A DNA stretch of 64,000 bases. Origin: SM1-50 sp964467345. GTDB lineage: Archaea > Thermoplasmatota > E2 > DHVEG-1. The DNA lies in NCBI GenBank assembly GCA_964467345.1, contig CAYXPY010000008.1:1-64000 (forward strand), written 5' to 3'. The first letter of the stretch is position 1. The number at the start of each line of letters is the position of its first letter. The notes beneath the pieces were generated by a model. The model made no database searches, was not told where the DNA came from, and was given only the letters and a program-made list of their open reading frames with translations. A program made the translations under genes and the position numbers. This document shows, in pieces, positions 27,525-37,497 of this stretch.

Positions 27525-28535
27525 TTATTCCTTCTGAAAGACGACAAAATACCTCGTCAAGCTCCGATGGGCTTTAATTGCATAGGTATCAACCACAGAG
27601 AGATAGTTTTCACCAATCGTGCGTATTTCTTCACTGGAAAGCCCGACGACAGCTCGTCTGTTTTCCTTCAATACCTCAGCGATAGCTTCAAAGGCGCGAT
27701 TATACAATTTGGGAAGTTGTTCACCTTTTGTCGTGGTGGCACGGGCATAGGGAAAATCCGTAACTACCGCATCAACTGGTGAAACAACGGTAGGAATCTC
27801 CCCGATGTCTGCACAAAATAACTTATAGCCCTTTATGTGATAATAATCAAGGTTTTTTTGACACCCTTCGATCATCTTCTTCTCTATGTCATTTCCGATT
27901 ACCTGAACACCTAGAAACCCAGCTTCCAACAAAATCCCTCCAGTGCCGCAGAAAGGATCAAGCATTGTCTCCCTGCCCTTAACAGCAGATAAATTCACAA
28001 GAGCACGAGCAATTTTCGGATGAAGGGTCACCGGGGAAAGAAACGGACGTAAATGACCTCGCCTCTTCTGAAACTGACTCAGGTCCAACCTTGCTTTTTT
28101 TATACCAACGAAGGCATAATCCACTGTAAGAACCACGCGAAGCTCTATCGCAGGGCAGGTGAGATTGACTTGACGGTTTTTCGTATAGATGTCCCCCAAG
28201 CGGTCAATGAGTTGCTGAGAAGAAATTGACGATGAACGATTGTTACATCGGATAGCAATCGACCCCTCTTCCGGCAAGGGATGTTGCTCGGCAGTCCTTA
28301 CTATGTCATCGATGTTCGCAGCACAGGAAAAGAGGTATGTGTCTATTACAAAGGTTGTGGCAAGTCTTTGGGAGAGCCGCTGGATGAGAGACTCATCGAA
28401 CTCGACTTCAACAACAAGGACATCTTCATTTGAATGAATCACGGTATTAATAATACCCTCTGCTTCAAGCGTAGCCCCTATCTCAGATTGGGGAAGTGTT
28501 TTGTATTCTTTGGAAAGCTCGAAGAGTAATTTCAT
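27525..28535 (-). CDS. tRNA (guanine10-N2)-dimethyltransferase, Trm-G10 type
   Basis: A 336-residue enzyme with an N-terminal THUMP domain (about 1-160) and a C-terminal Rossmann methyltransferase. LDPFCGTGGILLEAGFLG at about 193 is SAM motif I. VTDFPYARATTTKG at about 264 is the catalytic D/N-P-P-Y-type motif, here with Phe-Pro-Tyr. This arrangement is that of archaeal Trm-G10/Trm11-like enzymes, which methylate G10 of tRNA. Single gene, between the NosD-like genes and a membrane protein. Confidence 0.85.
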   Translation of the reverse strand: MKLLFELSKEYKTLPQSEIGATLEAEGIINTVIHSNEDVLVVEVEFDESLIQRLSQRLATTFVIDTYLFSCAANIDDIVRTAEQHPLPEEGSIAIRCNNRSSSISSQQLIDRLGDIYTKNRQVNLTCPAIELRVVLTVDYAFVGIKKARLDLSQFQKRRGHLRPFLSPVTLHPKIARALVNLSAVKGRETMLDPFCGTGGILLEAGFLGVQVIGNDIEKKMIEGCQKNLDYYHIKGYKLFCADIGEIPTVVSPVDAVVTDFPYARATTTKGEQLPKLYNRAFEAIAEVLKENRRAVVGLSSEEIRTIGENYLSVVDTYAIKAHRSLTRYFVVFQKE

Positions 28536-28627
28536 CAGGACTCATGCAACCTGAAGACTCTGAATGTTCGACTGCTAATAAAACAATAGGTTCTAGTCAC
28601 AAGGAGGAAGACAGGAGATAAAAAAGG

Positions 28628-29818
28628 TTATTTTTCATTGGGTTCGTCGGTTTTCTTCTTCTTTAAGTTCTTCTTTAACGCCTCATCGACCTTATATTTC
28701 GTATCATGTTGCCCTTCGAACCATTTACCATCTGTTTTCTGATCGATTTTCCCCGTGAGTTCATCAAGCTTATACCGCATATATTCCTGACCCTTGAACC
28801 ATTCATCTTGTTGTTTTTTCTGTTCCTCGGGTTCTTGTTTATGTTCGTTCTCCTCAGAGATGTATGTCGTCTCCTTCTTCTTGGCTTGGACCGGGATGCG
28901 TATCTCCTCGACCCTTGGTTCAAGACTATTGGCTGAGTAATCCCGTTTCTCTTTCTCAGGAATTCGTACTGGTTCGTTTTGAATGTGACGTTTTTGTACT
29001 GATGGCGATGAGGGATTAAAGGGAATTTGTTCTTGTTTCTGCTGTGGAGCTTGTTGGTTTTTTTTCTGTCTGAACAGGACATAGATGATGGATAAGATGA
29101 CGACAAGGATTGCCAGAAGAATGGGGAGGATCTGAAGGAACTGGGAGGAACCAAGCTCGAAAAATGATCCTTGCGCACTGTCTATCTGGATGGAGGTTGA
29201 TCCTGGGAGATACCCGCTTTTGATGACCTGGATTGTTGAGGTGCTAAAAACGTCAATCTCAGGTGCAGTAACAAGAGCTTTCCCCTGCGAATCCGTCGAT
29301 ACCGGTGCTGCGTCATCAGAGACATAGACAAAGGCACCCTGAACCGGCTGATTATTTTGGTCAGTCACCGTGACTTGGAACTGTTGTTTTTCTTCGACAA
29401 ATCCTCGGTCGGTAACGACGAACAATTCACCTTTCAAGACAGCTAGTTCAAGGGATGCTGTTTGATATCCCTCTTTTGATGCCGTGATGATAAACGAATC
29501 TGTGTCCTCAAAAACAGGAGCATCTATAGTGATATATGGTTCTGTCAGGCTCGTCACATAGGTTGTTCCCAATACACTGATATTGACGCCCAGGATGATT
29601 GATTCATTCTGCGTACTAACAGTGAGGTCGTAACTTTTTCCTTCAAATATGATAGTACCTGCCGCCTCATTCCAATTATCTGAATCAAAGACATCGATGA
29701 TGAGCGCTGGCTCATCCTGCGCACTTGTACCTACACCAAAGACCGCCCTTACAGCTATGAATACCACAACGAAATTCAGAAAACAAATGAATGTTCTTTG
29801 ATATACGGAAATCCTCAT
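28628..29818 (-). CDS. Exported membrane protein with Ig-like domains and charged cytoplasmic tail
   Basis: About 396 residues. Signal peptide at 1-35. Residues about 40-205 are beta-rich and Ig/PEGA- or carboxypeptidase-regulatory-like (QPVQGAFVYVSDDAAPVSTD). One membrane helix spans about 228-250. The remaining 145 residues are very rich in Lys, Glu and Gln and should lie in the cytoplasm. The tail contains a repeat: WFKGQEYMRYKLDEL and WFEGQHDTKYKVDEA. Similar two-part proteins are common in Thermoplasmatota and methanogens. I do not recognise a function. ATG 29818 is preferred over TTG 29824. Confidence 0.65.
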   Translation of the reverse strand: MRISVYQRTFICFLNFVVVFIAVRAVFGVGTSAQDEPALIIDVFDSDNWNEAAGTIIFEGKSYDLTVSTQNESIILGVNISVLGTTYVTSLTEPYITIDAPVFEDTDSFIITASKEGYQTASLELAVLKGELFVVTDRGFVEEKQQFQVTVTDQNNQPVQGAFVYVSDDAAPVSTDSQGKALVTAPEIDVFSTSTIQVIKSGYLPGSTSIQIDSAQGSFFELGSSQFLQILPILLAILVVILSIIYVLFRQKKNQQAPQQKQEQIPFNPSSPSVQKRHIQNEPVRIPEKEKRDYSANSLEPRVEEIRIPVQAKKKETTYISEENEHKQEPEEQKKQQDEWFKGQEYMRYKLDELTGKIDQKTDGKWFEGQHDTKYKVDEALKKNLKKKKTDEPNEK

Positions 29819-29903
29819 CAACAACCTTTGAGTGCTCTATGTGAAAATGCGGTAATACGTATTTATGTTTTTTGAAGTTAAGAACGAGAGCAAGAAGTGA
29901 GGT

Positions 29904-30965
29904 TTATTTTTCTGCTAGGCGTTTCTTCAACTCTGTGATGATATCAACCGGGCTTGGATCAACACCTCGTAACACCGCAAGGTAACAACTTGTGAAATCA
30001 CCAAGGCACATGAGGTACATCATTTTTGCTAGTTGGCTTTTTCCTTTTGGTTGGACTTCAAGGACAGTGCCTGCGGTATTATGGAAGAGGTCACGCATGA
30101 AATTCAACCGGGTCGTCATATCGAGGCTCTCCTCGTCCTTATCTCGTATCAGTATACAGGAGAATTGTTTTGATATCTCAGGGTTGGCTGACCAGCCGAC
30201 GATATCATTATGGTTACATTCAGGAACAATATCTGTCCGAGCAATCACCTTGCTGTTTTCGTTGAGTTGATGGCGCCATCGAATCGCAATAGGGGTGTAG
30301 ATGCCCCAACCATAGATTTGTGGGATGCTGGAGAAGATCTTTTTTGCGATTTGTTTTGCAGGATTGCTTTCCTCAGGGACCGCTTTGTTGTTCATAGAGA
30401 CAAAATCCTTCGTCACCGCGATCGTCTCTTCGATATCAGCGTCAATCGTGGATTTTAACAACCCTAATTTTTTTAAGAAGATGAGCGAGGGAAACAGCAG
30501 ATACGCGGTTGCTGCACGAGGTTGGATCCCTGCCGGTATTTTTACGAAAGGGACTTGACGTTTCTCAGCAAGCTCCTGGAGTTTGCCACCTGTCGAGATA
30601 CAAATGATTTTACATTTTTTCTGATATGCAATCTTAAAGGAGCTGAGGGTTTCGTCTGTGTTGCCTGAGTAACTGATACAAATCACAAGCGTGTCCTTGT
30701 TTACCCATTTTGGTAGATCATATTCGCGGTTAACCAGAAGAGGAACATCGAGTTTATCTCGTAGTAAACTTGTCATAATATCTCCAGAAATCGCAGACGC
30801 ACCCATCCCTGCAAGTATCACGTTGTCGATTTTGAGAAAGTTAAACCGTTCTACTGCTTCGGCAATCGCCAAGGATTCTTTCACCTGCACTGGGAAGCGA
30901 GCAAGCCCGTCAAGCATGTTTGTTTTATCGACTAATGTAATTTTTTCCATATCATTTAGTACCAT
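29904..30965 (-). CDS. Bifunctional phosphoglucose/phosphomannose isomerase family protein
   Basis: A 353-residue SIS-domain enzyme. The N-terminal SIS domain has LAGMGASAISGDIM, and CISYSGNTDETLS binds the sugar phosphate. GYGWGIYTPIAIRWRHQLNE in the middle and ECNHNDIVGW carry the Glu/His residues used in isomerisation by the crenarchaeal/euryarchaeal PGI/PMI family. It interconverts fructose 6-phosphate with glucose 6-phosphate and mannose 6-phosphate. This fits the phosphofructokinase in the same window. Single gene, divergent from the amidohydrolase. Confidence 0.87.
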   Translation of the reverse strand: MVLNDMEKITLVDKTNMLDGLARFPVQVKESLAIAEAVERFNFLKIDNVILAGMGASAISGDIMTSLLRDKLDVPLLVNREYDLPKWVNKDTLVICISYSGNTDETLSSFKIAYQKKCKIICISTGGKLQELAEKRQVPFVKIPAGIQPRAATAYLLFPSLIFLKKLGLLKSTIDADIEETIAVTKDFVSMNNKAVPEESNPAKQIAKKIFSSIPQIYGWGIYTPIAIRWRHQLNENSKVIARTDIVPECNHNDIVGWSANPEISKQFSCILIRDKDEESLDMTTRLNFMRDLFHNTAGTVLEVQPKGKSQLAKMMYLMCLGDFTSCYLAVLRGVDPSPVDIITELKKRLAEK

Positions 30966-31120
30966 TTTTTATCATCTCATCTCTCTTCATTGATGATACA
31001 ACGAGCAACGAAGCGAGAAATCCAAATCATATGGTGTATTCAAAAATATTTCTATTTCCGCTCCAACATCAAATGTCTCTGTGTTTAAAAAAGGGTTAAA
31101 AACACCTGCTTCTTACACTT

Positions 31121-32137
31121 ATGCACATGACATATATTCAGGGAGATATTCTCACCAGAGATGGTTTTGTCACAGGGTATCTTGAGTGTGACAAAGACAA
31201 GAGAATCGGTGAAATCCAAAAGGGTATTCCGCCGGAAAAACCAATCGTGCAAGGGCTCATCATCCCATCATGCGTCAACGCCCACACCCATCTTGGTGAC
31301 TCATTCATACGGTTTAAAAAGCTTGATCTACCCCACAATGTAAAGGACCTTGTAGCGCCTCCGACTGGATTGAAATATCAATTGCTAAAACAAGCAACTG
31401 AGCAGGAGATCCTGGAAGGTATCCAGGCATCCCTGTCTGAGATGGTCGCTGCAGGGACTTCCTGTTTTTGTGATTTCCGCGAGGAGGGATTAATCGGGGT
31501 ATTCAAACTACGGAAAGCCATGAAAGCCTATGGAATCAATTCATTGGTCCTATCTCGTCCCTCAAAGATGACGTATGAAAAAGAGGAACTTGATCGACTG
31601 CTACAAAGCTCAGATGGAATTGGTTTAAGCAGCATCTCGGATTGGGAGCGTTCTGAAATAGAAAAGATAGCACATCATGTTCGGAAAAAGAAAAAACTCT
31701 TTGCCCTGCATGCCAGTGAGGTAGACCGAGAGGACATCGACCAAGTCTTAGATCTCCAGCCACATCTTCTGGTCCATATGATAGCAGCGACACAAGCAGA
31801 CCTCGAACGAGTCAAAGATGCAGGGATTCCAGTTGTGATCTGCCCGCGATCCTATCTTTTTTTCCGTCTCAAAACCAATCTAGAACTTATGAAAAAATCA
31901 GGCGTATCCCTTCTGCTTGGCACGGATAACGGGATGATCAACACCCCTGATGTTTTACAGGAGGTACGGCTGTTACGTACCTCCAGTGTTTTCAGTCTTG
32001 AAGAGTTGTTGACAATTGTTACATATACTCCAAGGAAAGCTTTAAATTTAGACGACTGCATTCAGGGTCGCGACCTATCAGAAAACGTTGTTGTTTTAGA
32101 GAGAGACTCTTTAAAACCAGTATATGTCTCAAAATAG
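31121..32137 (+). CDS. Amidohydrolase-superfamily metal-dependent hydrolase
   Basis: A 338-residue TIM-barrel hydrolase. SCVNAHTHLGD gives the HxH metal pair, LFALHASEVD gives a third His, and LLGTDNGM the catalytic Asp. This is the layout of the cytosine-deaminase/chlorohydrolase (ATZ/TRZ-like) branch. It is shorter than most members (400-450 residues), with a reduced outer beta domain. The substrate is unknown; deamination of a nucleoside or pterin-like compound is possible. A TTTAAAAAA box lies near 31083-31091. The four-CBS gene follows 21 bases later on the same strand, so they may be co-transcribed. Confidence 0.75.
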   Translation: MHMTYIQGDILTRDGFVTGYLECDKDKRIGEIQKGIPPEKPIVQGLIIPSCVNAHTHLGDSFIRFKKLDLPHNVKDLVAPPTGLKYQLLKQATEQEILEGIQASLSEMVAAGTSCFCDFREEGLIGVFKLRKAMKAYGINSLVLSRPSKMTYEKEELDRLLQSSDGIGLSSISDWERSEIEKIAHHVRKKKKLFALHASEVDREDIDQVLDLQPHLLVHMIAATQADLERVKDAGIPVVICPRSYLFFRLKTNLELMKKSGVSLLLGTDNGMINTPDVLQEVRLLRTSSVFSLEELLTIVTYTPRKALNLDDCIQGRDLSENVVVLERDSLKPVYVSK

Positions 32138-32158
32138 GTAGGGACGAGAGGGATTATC

Positions 32159-33013
32159 ATGATGAAAGTAGAAAGCGCGATGTCAAAAGAGCTGATTGTT
32201 GGGTATGTTCCCGGTACCATCCGTGAAGCATTAAAGACCCTGGCAAAACATAATGTCTCAGGGATGCCAATCCTTAAGAAGGATACAAAGAAAGTCGCCG
32301 GTGTTCTCACTCGTTCTGATATTTTCAAAAACCCTGATGAGGAACAAATCGCATTAATTATGAGTTCAAAACCATTCACCGTTATTAAAGACGAAAACCT
32401 CTCAGCAGCAGCAAAGCTGCTCTACGAGCATCGTATCCATGGTCTACCGGTAATCGATAAGCGAAAAAATCTTGTAGGCATTGTGAGCCCAACAGATATC
32501 CTCAAGGCATTAGATGATAGTTACGATGATATCGTAGATAATTACTTCACAAGAAACCTTGTCCCCGTCTATCAAGAAACACCAATCACTATCATTATGG
32601 AAATCATCAATATAACCAGTGAAACCGCACTGCCGATCTTAAATAAACAATGCGAACTTGCTGGTATCGTTAGTGAAGGCGATCTGTTCAAACTGAGCCA
32701 TATCAAAGAAAGCGTGTCACAGACGAATCTTGGTATGGGTGGCGATGAGGATGATTGGACCTGGGAAGGAATCAGGGATACAATCAGGTTGTATTATTCC
32801 ACGACAAAAGTGGATCTCCCACCAGTCTCTGTCAAAGAAATCATGATAACAAACGTCATCAAAGCGTATAAGAACGACCCGATCTCTGAAATCGCAAGCA
32901 AGATGATAAAAAACAAGATCAGCCACGTCCCCGTGGTCAGCCCGGAAAATAAACTCCTAGGGATGGTCACCGATATCGATCTGATGGCATGCATGTTTAA
33001 ATCCTCCAAATGA
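32159..33013 (+). CDS. Protein made of four CBS domains
   Basis: A 284-residue protein with four CBS units in two Bateman pairs: about 1-60, 65-122, 128-185 and 220-284. Each has the hydrophobic-PV-hydrophobic core (VSGMPILKK, IHGLPVIDK, ALPILNKQ, ISHVPVVS). No enzyme or membrane domain is attached. Such proteins bind AMP, ATP, SAM or similar ligands and act as sensors. A GAGGG site precedes the ATG. It lies between an amidohydrolase and glyS on the same strand, with gaps of 21 and 33 bases, so it may be in one operon with them. Confidence 0.87.
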   Translation: MMKVESAMSKELIVGYVPGTIREALKTLAKHNVSGMPILKKDTKKVAGVLTRSDIFKNPDEEQIALIMSSKPFTVIKDENLSAAAKLLYEHRIHGLPVIDKRKNLVGIVSPTDILKALDDSYDDIVDNYFTRNLVPVYQETPITIIMEIINITSETALPILNKQCELAGIVSEGDLFKLSHIKESVSQTNLGMGGDEDDWTWEGIRDTIRLYYSTTKVDLPPVSVKEIMITNVIKAYKNDPISEIASKMIKNKISHVPVVSPENKLLGMVTDIDLMACMFKSSK

Positions 33014-33046
33014 ATTTCCTTTTCCTAACACAGGAGACTTCTACTG

Positions 33047-34708
33047 ATGCCGCAGGATATCTACGATAAAATCATGATGGTTGCGAAACGAAGAGGGTTC
33101 GTCTATCCATCGTTTGAAATCTACGGTGGTATCGCAGGGTTCTATGACTATGGACCGCTGGGTTCTCAATTGAAAAATAATGTGGAGAACCTCTGGAGAC
33201 GATTTTTTCTTTTACAGGATAATTGTATCGAGGTTAACACACCGACCATCACCTTATATGAAGTGTTAAAGGCCTCGGGACATGTCGAGGAGTTCACAGA
33301 TCTCACCGTCGATTGCAGTCGCTGCAAACGATCCTTCAAAGTCGAGGACATCATAGAAAAAGGAATCTCTGTTGAACAAGCCGTAAAGGAAAATAAAATC
33401 ATCTGCCCGACCTGCAAAGCCCACTTGCAGGACGCCCATCCCGTGAATCTCATGTTTTCGACAACGATAGGTATTGGCGAGGGACGTAAAGCGTTTCTTC
33501 GTCCTGAGACCGCCCAAGGTATTTTTACAAACTTCCATCTGCTGTATCAACATAACCGTAAAAAACTTCCCTTCGGGGTTGTCCAAATAGGCAAAGGGTA
33601 TCGGAATGAGATCTCCCCGCGTCAAGGAACATTACGACAACGGGAGTTCTCCATGGCCGAAGCAGAGGTGTTCTTCGACCCAAAGGATAAGACCCACCCT
33701 TATTTTGATACGATAAAGGACAAAGAATTGTCCCTTTTTGACAATGAAAAAGAATGGAAAGTCACCGTCGCCGATGCAGTGAAAAAGAAAATCATCAACA
33801 ACCAGGCGTTAGCATATTATATGTATCTGACTCAGGAGTTCCTCTTCACGGCAGGGGTTGACCAAAAGAAGTTCCGATTCCGCAAACATGGAGCGGATGA
33901 GTTGGCTCATTACGCGACCGAATGCTGGGATGCAGAGCTCTTCAGTGAGCGGTTCGGATGGGTGGAATGTGTCGGAATTGCTGACCGGTCTGCCTACGAC
34001 CTTAATGCGCATATCGATTCCACACACGTCGACATGTACGCGCTACGAGCTTTTGACCAGCCACGTGAGATTATCATGAAAAAGGTTGTTCCAAAAATGA
34101 ACATGCTTGGTCCTCGATTTGGTGGCAAAGCAGGGAAGATCAAGGAACAACTGGAACAGATGGATCTTGCATCCGCAGAGAATATCACCCTCGCCATCGA
34201 TGGAGAACCCCTTGACATCCCAAAAGACTGCTATGACATCGTGGAAGTCAGAGAAAAACAAAGTGGGGAGAAATTCGTTCCGCATATCATTGAGCCATCC
34301 TATGGGATCGATCGAGTCCTGTACTTCCTCCTTGAGCATAATTACGTCGAGGGAAAGAAAAACGAGGAGGGTTACACGATTTTAAAATTGAATCCTCTGG
34401 TCGCACCCATTAAAGTCGGTGTCTTTCCTTTGATTGGCGATGATAGCCTTATTACGATCGCACGAGACATTGATCGTTCTTTAAGAAAAGAAGGGATCGC
34501 GACGTTTTATGATGAGAGCGGGACGATCGGCCGACGATACGCACGTATGGACGAAATAGGAACGCCGTTATGCATTACAATTGATCATGATTCCTTAAAC
34601 GATAATCAAGTCACGGTTAGAAATCGTGATACAACCAAACAAGAAAGGATAAAGAAACAGGATATCATTTCCTACATCAAGGATAAGACATCCTTTAGTT
34701 CATTCTAG
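33047..34708 (+). CDS. glyS: Glycyl-tRNA synthetase (alpha2 type)
   Basis: A 553-residue class II synthetase of the archaeal/eukaryotic dimeric type. The N-terminus has RRGFVYPSFEIYGG-AGFYDYGPLG. Motif 2 is FRNEISPRQGTLRQREF-type sequence at about 188-204. EPSYGIDRVLYFLLEH is motif 3. The C-terminal 100 residues are the anticodon-binding domain (PIKVGVFPL). CSRCKR and CPTCK in residues 90-125 may bind zinc. It charges tRNA-Gly in the cytoplasm. A CAGGAGA site precedes the ATG. It converges with and slightly overlaps the lysine aminotransferase gene. Confidence 0.95.
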   Translation: MPQDIYDKIMMVAKRRGFVYPSFEIYGGIAGFYDYGPLGSQLKNNVENLWRRFFLLQDNCIEVNTPTITLYEVLKASGHVEEFTDLTVDCSRCKRSFKVEDIIEKGISVEQAVKENKIICPTCKAHLQDAHPVNLMFSTTIGIGEGRKAFLRPETAQGIFTNFHLLYQHNRKKLPFGVVQIGKGYRNEISPRQGTLRQREFSMAEAEVFFDPKDKTHPYFDTIKDKELSLFDNEKEWKVTVADAVKKKIINNQALAYYMYLTQEFLFTAGVDQKKFRFRKHGADELAHYATECWDAELFSERFGWVECVGIADRSAYDLNAHIDSTHVDMYALRAFDQPREIIMKKVVPKMNMLGPRFGGKAGKIKEQLEQMDLASAENITLAIDGEPLDIPKDCYDIVEVREKQSGEKFVPHIIEPSYGIDRVLYFLLEHNYVEGKKNEEGYTILKLNPLVAPIKVGVFPLIGDDSLITIARDIDRSLRKEGIATFYDESGTIGRRYARMDEIGTPLCITIDHDSLNDNQVTVRNRDTTKQERIKKQDIISYIKDKTSFSSF

Positions 34709-36021
34709 AAGGCTTTTACTGTTTTTTCAACGATTGCTAACGACTCATCGATTTCTTCTGAAACGATGTTCAACGGTGGTCGGAATCGTATCGTCACAGA
34801 ACCACACGTCAGCACAAGAAGTCCATTACCATAGAGCTGACTCTGGAGTTTATCACGCAGTTCAGGGGTTGGTAAATCAAAAGCACACATCAGACCTTTG
34901 CCTCGTGCATTCGAGATCTTCTGGGGGTATTTCATCTGGATTGCCTCAAGACCAGCAAGTAAGCGATTCCCTTGGATTTCTGCATTTTTCACTAGATGTT
35001 CCTCCTGGATGATCTCAAGGTATTTCTGACAGCGTACCATGTCAACAAGATTCCCACCCCAGGTAGAATTCAGTCTACTTGGGACAGCAAAAACGTTGTC
35101 TTTCACTTCATCCACACGGTTACTAACCATGATACCACAGACCTGCGTTTTCTTCCCAAAGGCAATGATATCAGGTTCAAAATCAAAATGCTGATACGCC
35201 CACATCTTGCCTGTCAATCCCACACCACTTTGAACCTCATCGACGATGAACATCATCTCATGCTCATCGCAAAGTCTGCGGAGTTGTTGAAAAAACTCCT
35301 GACGGAAATGGTTATCCCCTCCTTCCCCCTGGATTGGTTCGATGATGAGGGCGGCGATATCATCCGGATTCTGCGCTACCGCTTCCTTTATTTGTTCGAC
35401 CGCGTGTTGTTCCCGCCCCTGAACATCTTTCAGATTCGCATTAGTAAGCGGGAATCGAATCATAGGGTTGTCGATCCGAGGCCAGTTGAACTTCGTAAAA
35501 TACTTTGTCTTATTTTGATTAAACGTGTTGGTCATCGAAAGGGTATAGCCTGTCCGTCCATGAAACGCATCCTTGAAATGGATCACTTGTCGTCCTTTCT
35601 TGTCTTTTCCTCGTTCAATATTTTTCCGTATCTTCCAGTCAAACGCAGTTTTAATACCATTTTCTATTGCTAGAGCGCCTCCCGCGATGAAAAAGAGATG
35701 ATGGAAATGCTTTGGCATAGCATATTTACCAAACGCATCAACAAACTCAGCCATTTCAACAGTATAGACGTCAGAGTTCGTAGGATTGTTAATCGCTATT
35801 TCTCCCATTTTCTTTATGAAATCTGGTGTGCTCATCTTGGGGTGATTACATCCCACTGGTGCGGTTGCGAAAAAAGAGAAACCATCAAGGAAATATCGTC
35901 CAGTCCGGGAGTCATAGATTCTGCATCCTTTACTTTTTTTAAGATCCAAAACAAGATCAAATCCGTCAGCAAGCATGTATTTTCCAAGTGTCGCATGGAC
36001 ATCTGTTGGTTTCAACGTCAT
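34705..36021 (-). CDS. lat: L-lysine 6-transaminase
   Basis: A 438-residue class III PLP aminotransferase. The family-specific stretch DNVFAVPSRLNSTWGGNLVD is characteristic of lysine 6-aminotransferase. FIVDEVQSGVGLTGK holds the PLP-binding Asp, and AFGKKTQVCG the Schiff-base Lys. It moves the epsilon-amino group of lysine to 2-oxoglutarate, giving 2-aminoadipate 6-semialdehyde and glutamate. It is third in a same-strand run after LKR and saccharopine dehydrogenase. All three make or use the same semialdehyde, so lysine breakdown is the likely role. A GGAG site precedes the ATG. Confidence 0.88.
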   Translation of the reverse strand: MTLKPTDVHATLGKYMLADGFDLVLDLKKSKGCRIYDSRTGRYFLDGFSFFATAPVGCNHPKMSTPDFIKKMGEIAINNPTNSDVYTVEMAEFVDAFGKYAMPKHFHHLFFIAGGALAIENGIKTAFDWKIRKNIERGKDKKGRQVIHFKDAFHGRTGYTLSMTNTFNQNKTKYFTKFNWPRIDNPMIRFPLTNANLKDVQGREQHAVEQIKEAVAQNPDDIAALIIEPIQGEGGDNHFRQEFFQQLRRLCDEHEMMFIVDEVQSGVGLTGKMWAYQHFDFEPDIIAFGKKTQVCGIMVSNRVDEVKDNVFAVPSRLNSTWGGNLVDMVRCQKYLEIIQEEHLVKNAEIQGNRLLAGLEAIQMKYPQKISNARGKGLMCAFDLPTPELRDKLQSQLYGNGLLVLTCGSVTIRFRPPLNIVSEEIDESLAIVEKTVKAF

Positions 36022-36118
36022 AGTACCAATTCTCCTTTTAAAAAAGGATTGTTCTCTGTTTGAGCGGTATATTTCGTTGTTATAAAATGATATCGGTCGA
36101 AGAGGAAGAGATAGAATA

Positions 36119-37447
36119 TTATCTTTGAATAAGCTTTTTTTTCTCCTTAAAGATCACACCGAGCTCCTCGAGTTCATCTAAAATGGGGTTATATATCTCC
36201 GGTACGACCGGGATATGAATACCAGTCAGGGTAATCTGTTTATTCAGAATCATTTTTACCGCAATTGCGGCAGGTAACGCTACCGTACGGGCTACTGAAG
36301 TGTCTCCGTCAGGAATCCCGTAATCAATTAACGTGGAGGTAATATACTCTTTTTTCGAAGGGTATTCAGCGATGAACTCATGATGCATGACGACCATATC
36401 TCGCTCATGAGAACCCATCGACATCTTTTGTAAGGTCAACACATTGAGGTAGTCCAAGGGGTTGTTTTTATCCTTGGGAAGTTGTTCGTCACCAAAAAGA
36501 CCAAGCCATTCAAGTCGTTTGATAACCGCACTATAGTGTTTAAGCCCCAGGTGTTTGGCTGTTTTCTGTGGGAGATCATCATGTTGTTCGGCACCAATAA
36601 GCTGCCTGGTGAGGTCCCCATAGGTTTTCCCTTTAAAGCCTTTGGGTAGTTCTTCGTTTAACCATCCAAGAGCAGCAATCGCTCTGATGGTCTCGCACCA
36701 TCCAGTCATCCGATAGGTCCCGCGATAGACGGTTCGCGCATGTCTCAAACCATAGATGTCCTTATACGGGATTGAATTGCGGTTTGGATAGTTTTCAAAT
36801 GTTCCGACACCCTCGATATTCTGCAGGTAGTAGTTTTCAAAGAGTTGTTCACCGGGGACGGTAACTTCTTTCCCGTTTTCAAGCCATTTCGCTGCATTGC
36901 GTGATGCGAGTAGAACACCACGGGGTGACCAGGAGAATTTGTATCCAAATGGGTTGTTGTTGGCCTCATGGGCTGGTAACGCCCCTGTGGTTGATTTGAA
37001 ACTAACGACTTTCCCATCCTTCTTTTCGATATCATGGATGATTCGCATCGCTGACATATGATCAATCCCCGGGTCAAGTCCGCATTCATTCAGAATCAGG
37101 ATTCCTGCTGCTTTTGCCTTCTGGTCAAGGGCGTGCATCGCATCGCTGACATAGGATGTAGTTATCATCTGTTTCTTGTGTCGTATACACATCTCCGCGA
37201 CCTTCACATGATATGTATATGGTAGGAGACTGACAACGACATCTGCTTTGGAGACGAAATTCTCTACGTTCACATCATCGTTGACATCTAATGAAAATGC
37301 TTCACCCTGTGGGTGACCATCGATCATCTGTTCTGCTTTACTGACGGTCCTGCTTGCCATGATTACATGATAGTCAGGTTGGTCTAAGAGGTACCGAATC
37401 ATCGGTCGTGACACCATGCCTGCGCCAAGAACAAGTATTGTTTTCAT
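36119..37447 (-). CDS. Saccharopine dehydrogenase
   Basis: A 442-residue Rossmann-fold enzyme. LVLGAGMVSRPMIRYLL is the NAD(P)-binding GxGxxxxP motif. ECGLDPGIDHMSAMRIIHD and TTGALPAHEANNNPFGYKF are the saccharopine-binding signatures. The predicted reaction cleaves saccharopine to glutamate and 2-aminoadipate 6-semialdehyde. It corresponds to the C-terminal half of the eukaryotic bifunctional AASS protein. The upstream neighbour (50 bases away) is the matching lysine-ketoglutarate reductase half. GGAGGC precedes the ATG. It could run in reverse for lysine synthesis, but the adjoining lysine aminotransferase favours degradation. Confidence 0.88.
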   Translation of the reverse strand: MKTILVLGAGMVSRPMIRYLLDQPDYHVIMASRTVSKAEQMIDGHPQGEAFSLDVNDDVNVENFVSKADVVVSLLPYTYHVKVAEMCIRHKKQMITTSYVSDAMHALDQKAKAAGILILNECGLDPGIDHMSAMRIIHDIEKKDGKVVSFKSTTGALPAHEANNNPFGYKFSWSPRGVLLASRNAAKWLENGKEVTVPGEQLFENYYLQNIEGVGTFENYPNRNSIPYKDIYGLRHARTVYRGTYRMTGWCETIRAIAALGWLNEELPKGFKGKTYGDLTRQLIGAEQHDDLPQKTAKHLGLKHYSAVIKRLEWLGLFGDEQLPKDKNNPLDYLNVLTLQKMSMGSHERDMVVMHHEFIAEYPSKKEYITSTLIDYGIPDGDTSVARTVALPAAIAVKMILNKQITLTGIHIPVVPEIYNPILDELEELGVIFKEKKKLIQR

Positions 37448-37497
37448 TTTTCATGCCTCCATATAGATGAAATAGCTAAGCAGCGAATCAAATGACC

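Noticed and set aside
34996..35673. 225-codon plus-strand frame
   Set aside because: Lies entirely within the lysine 6-aminotransferase gene on the other strand, which has clear family motifs; no similarity to a protein family is visible.
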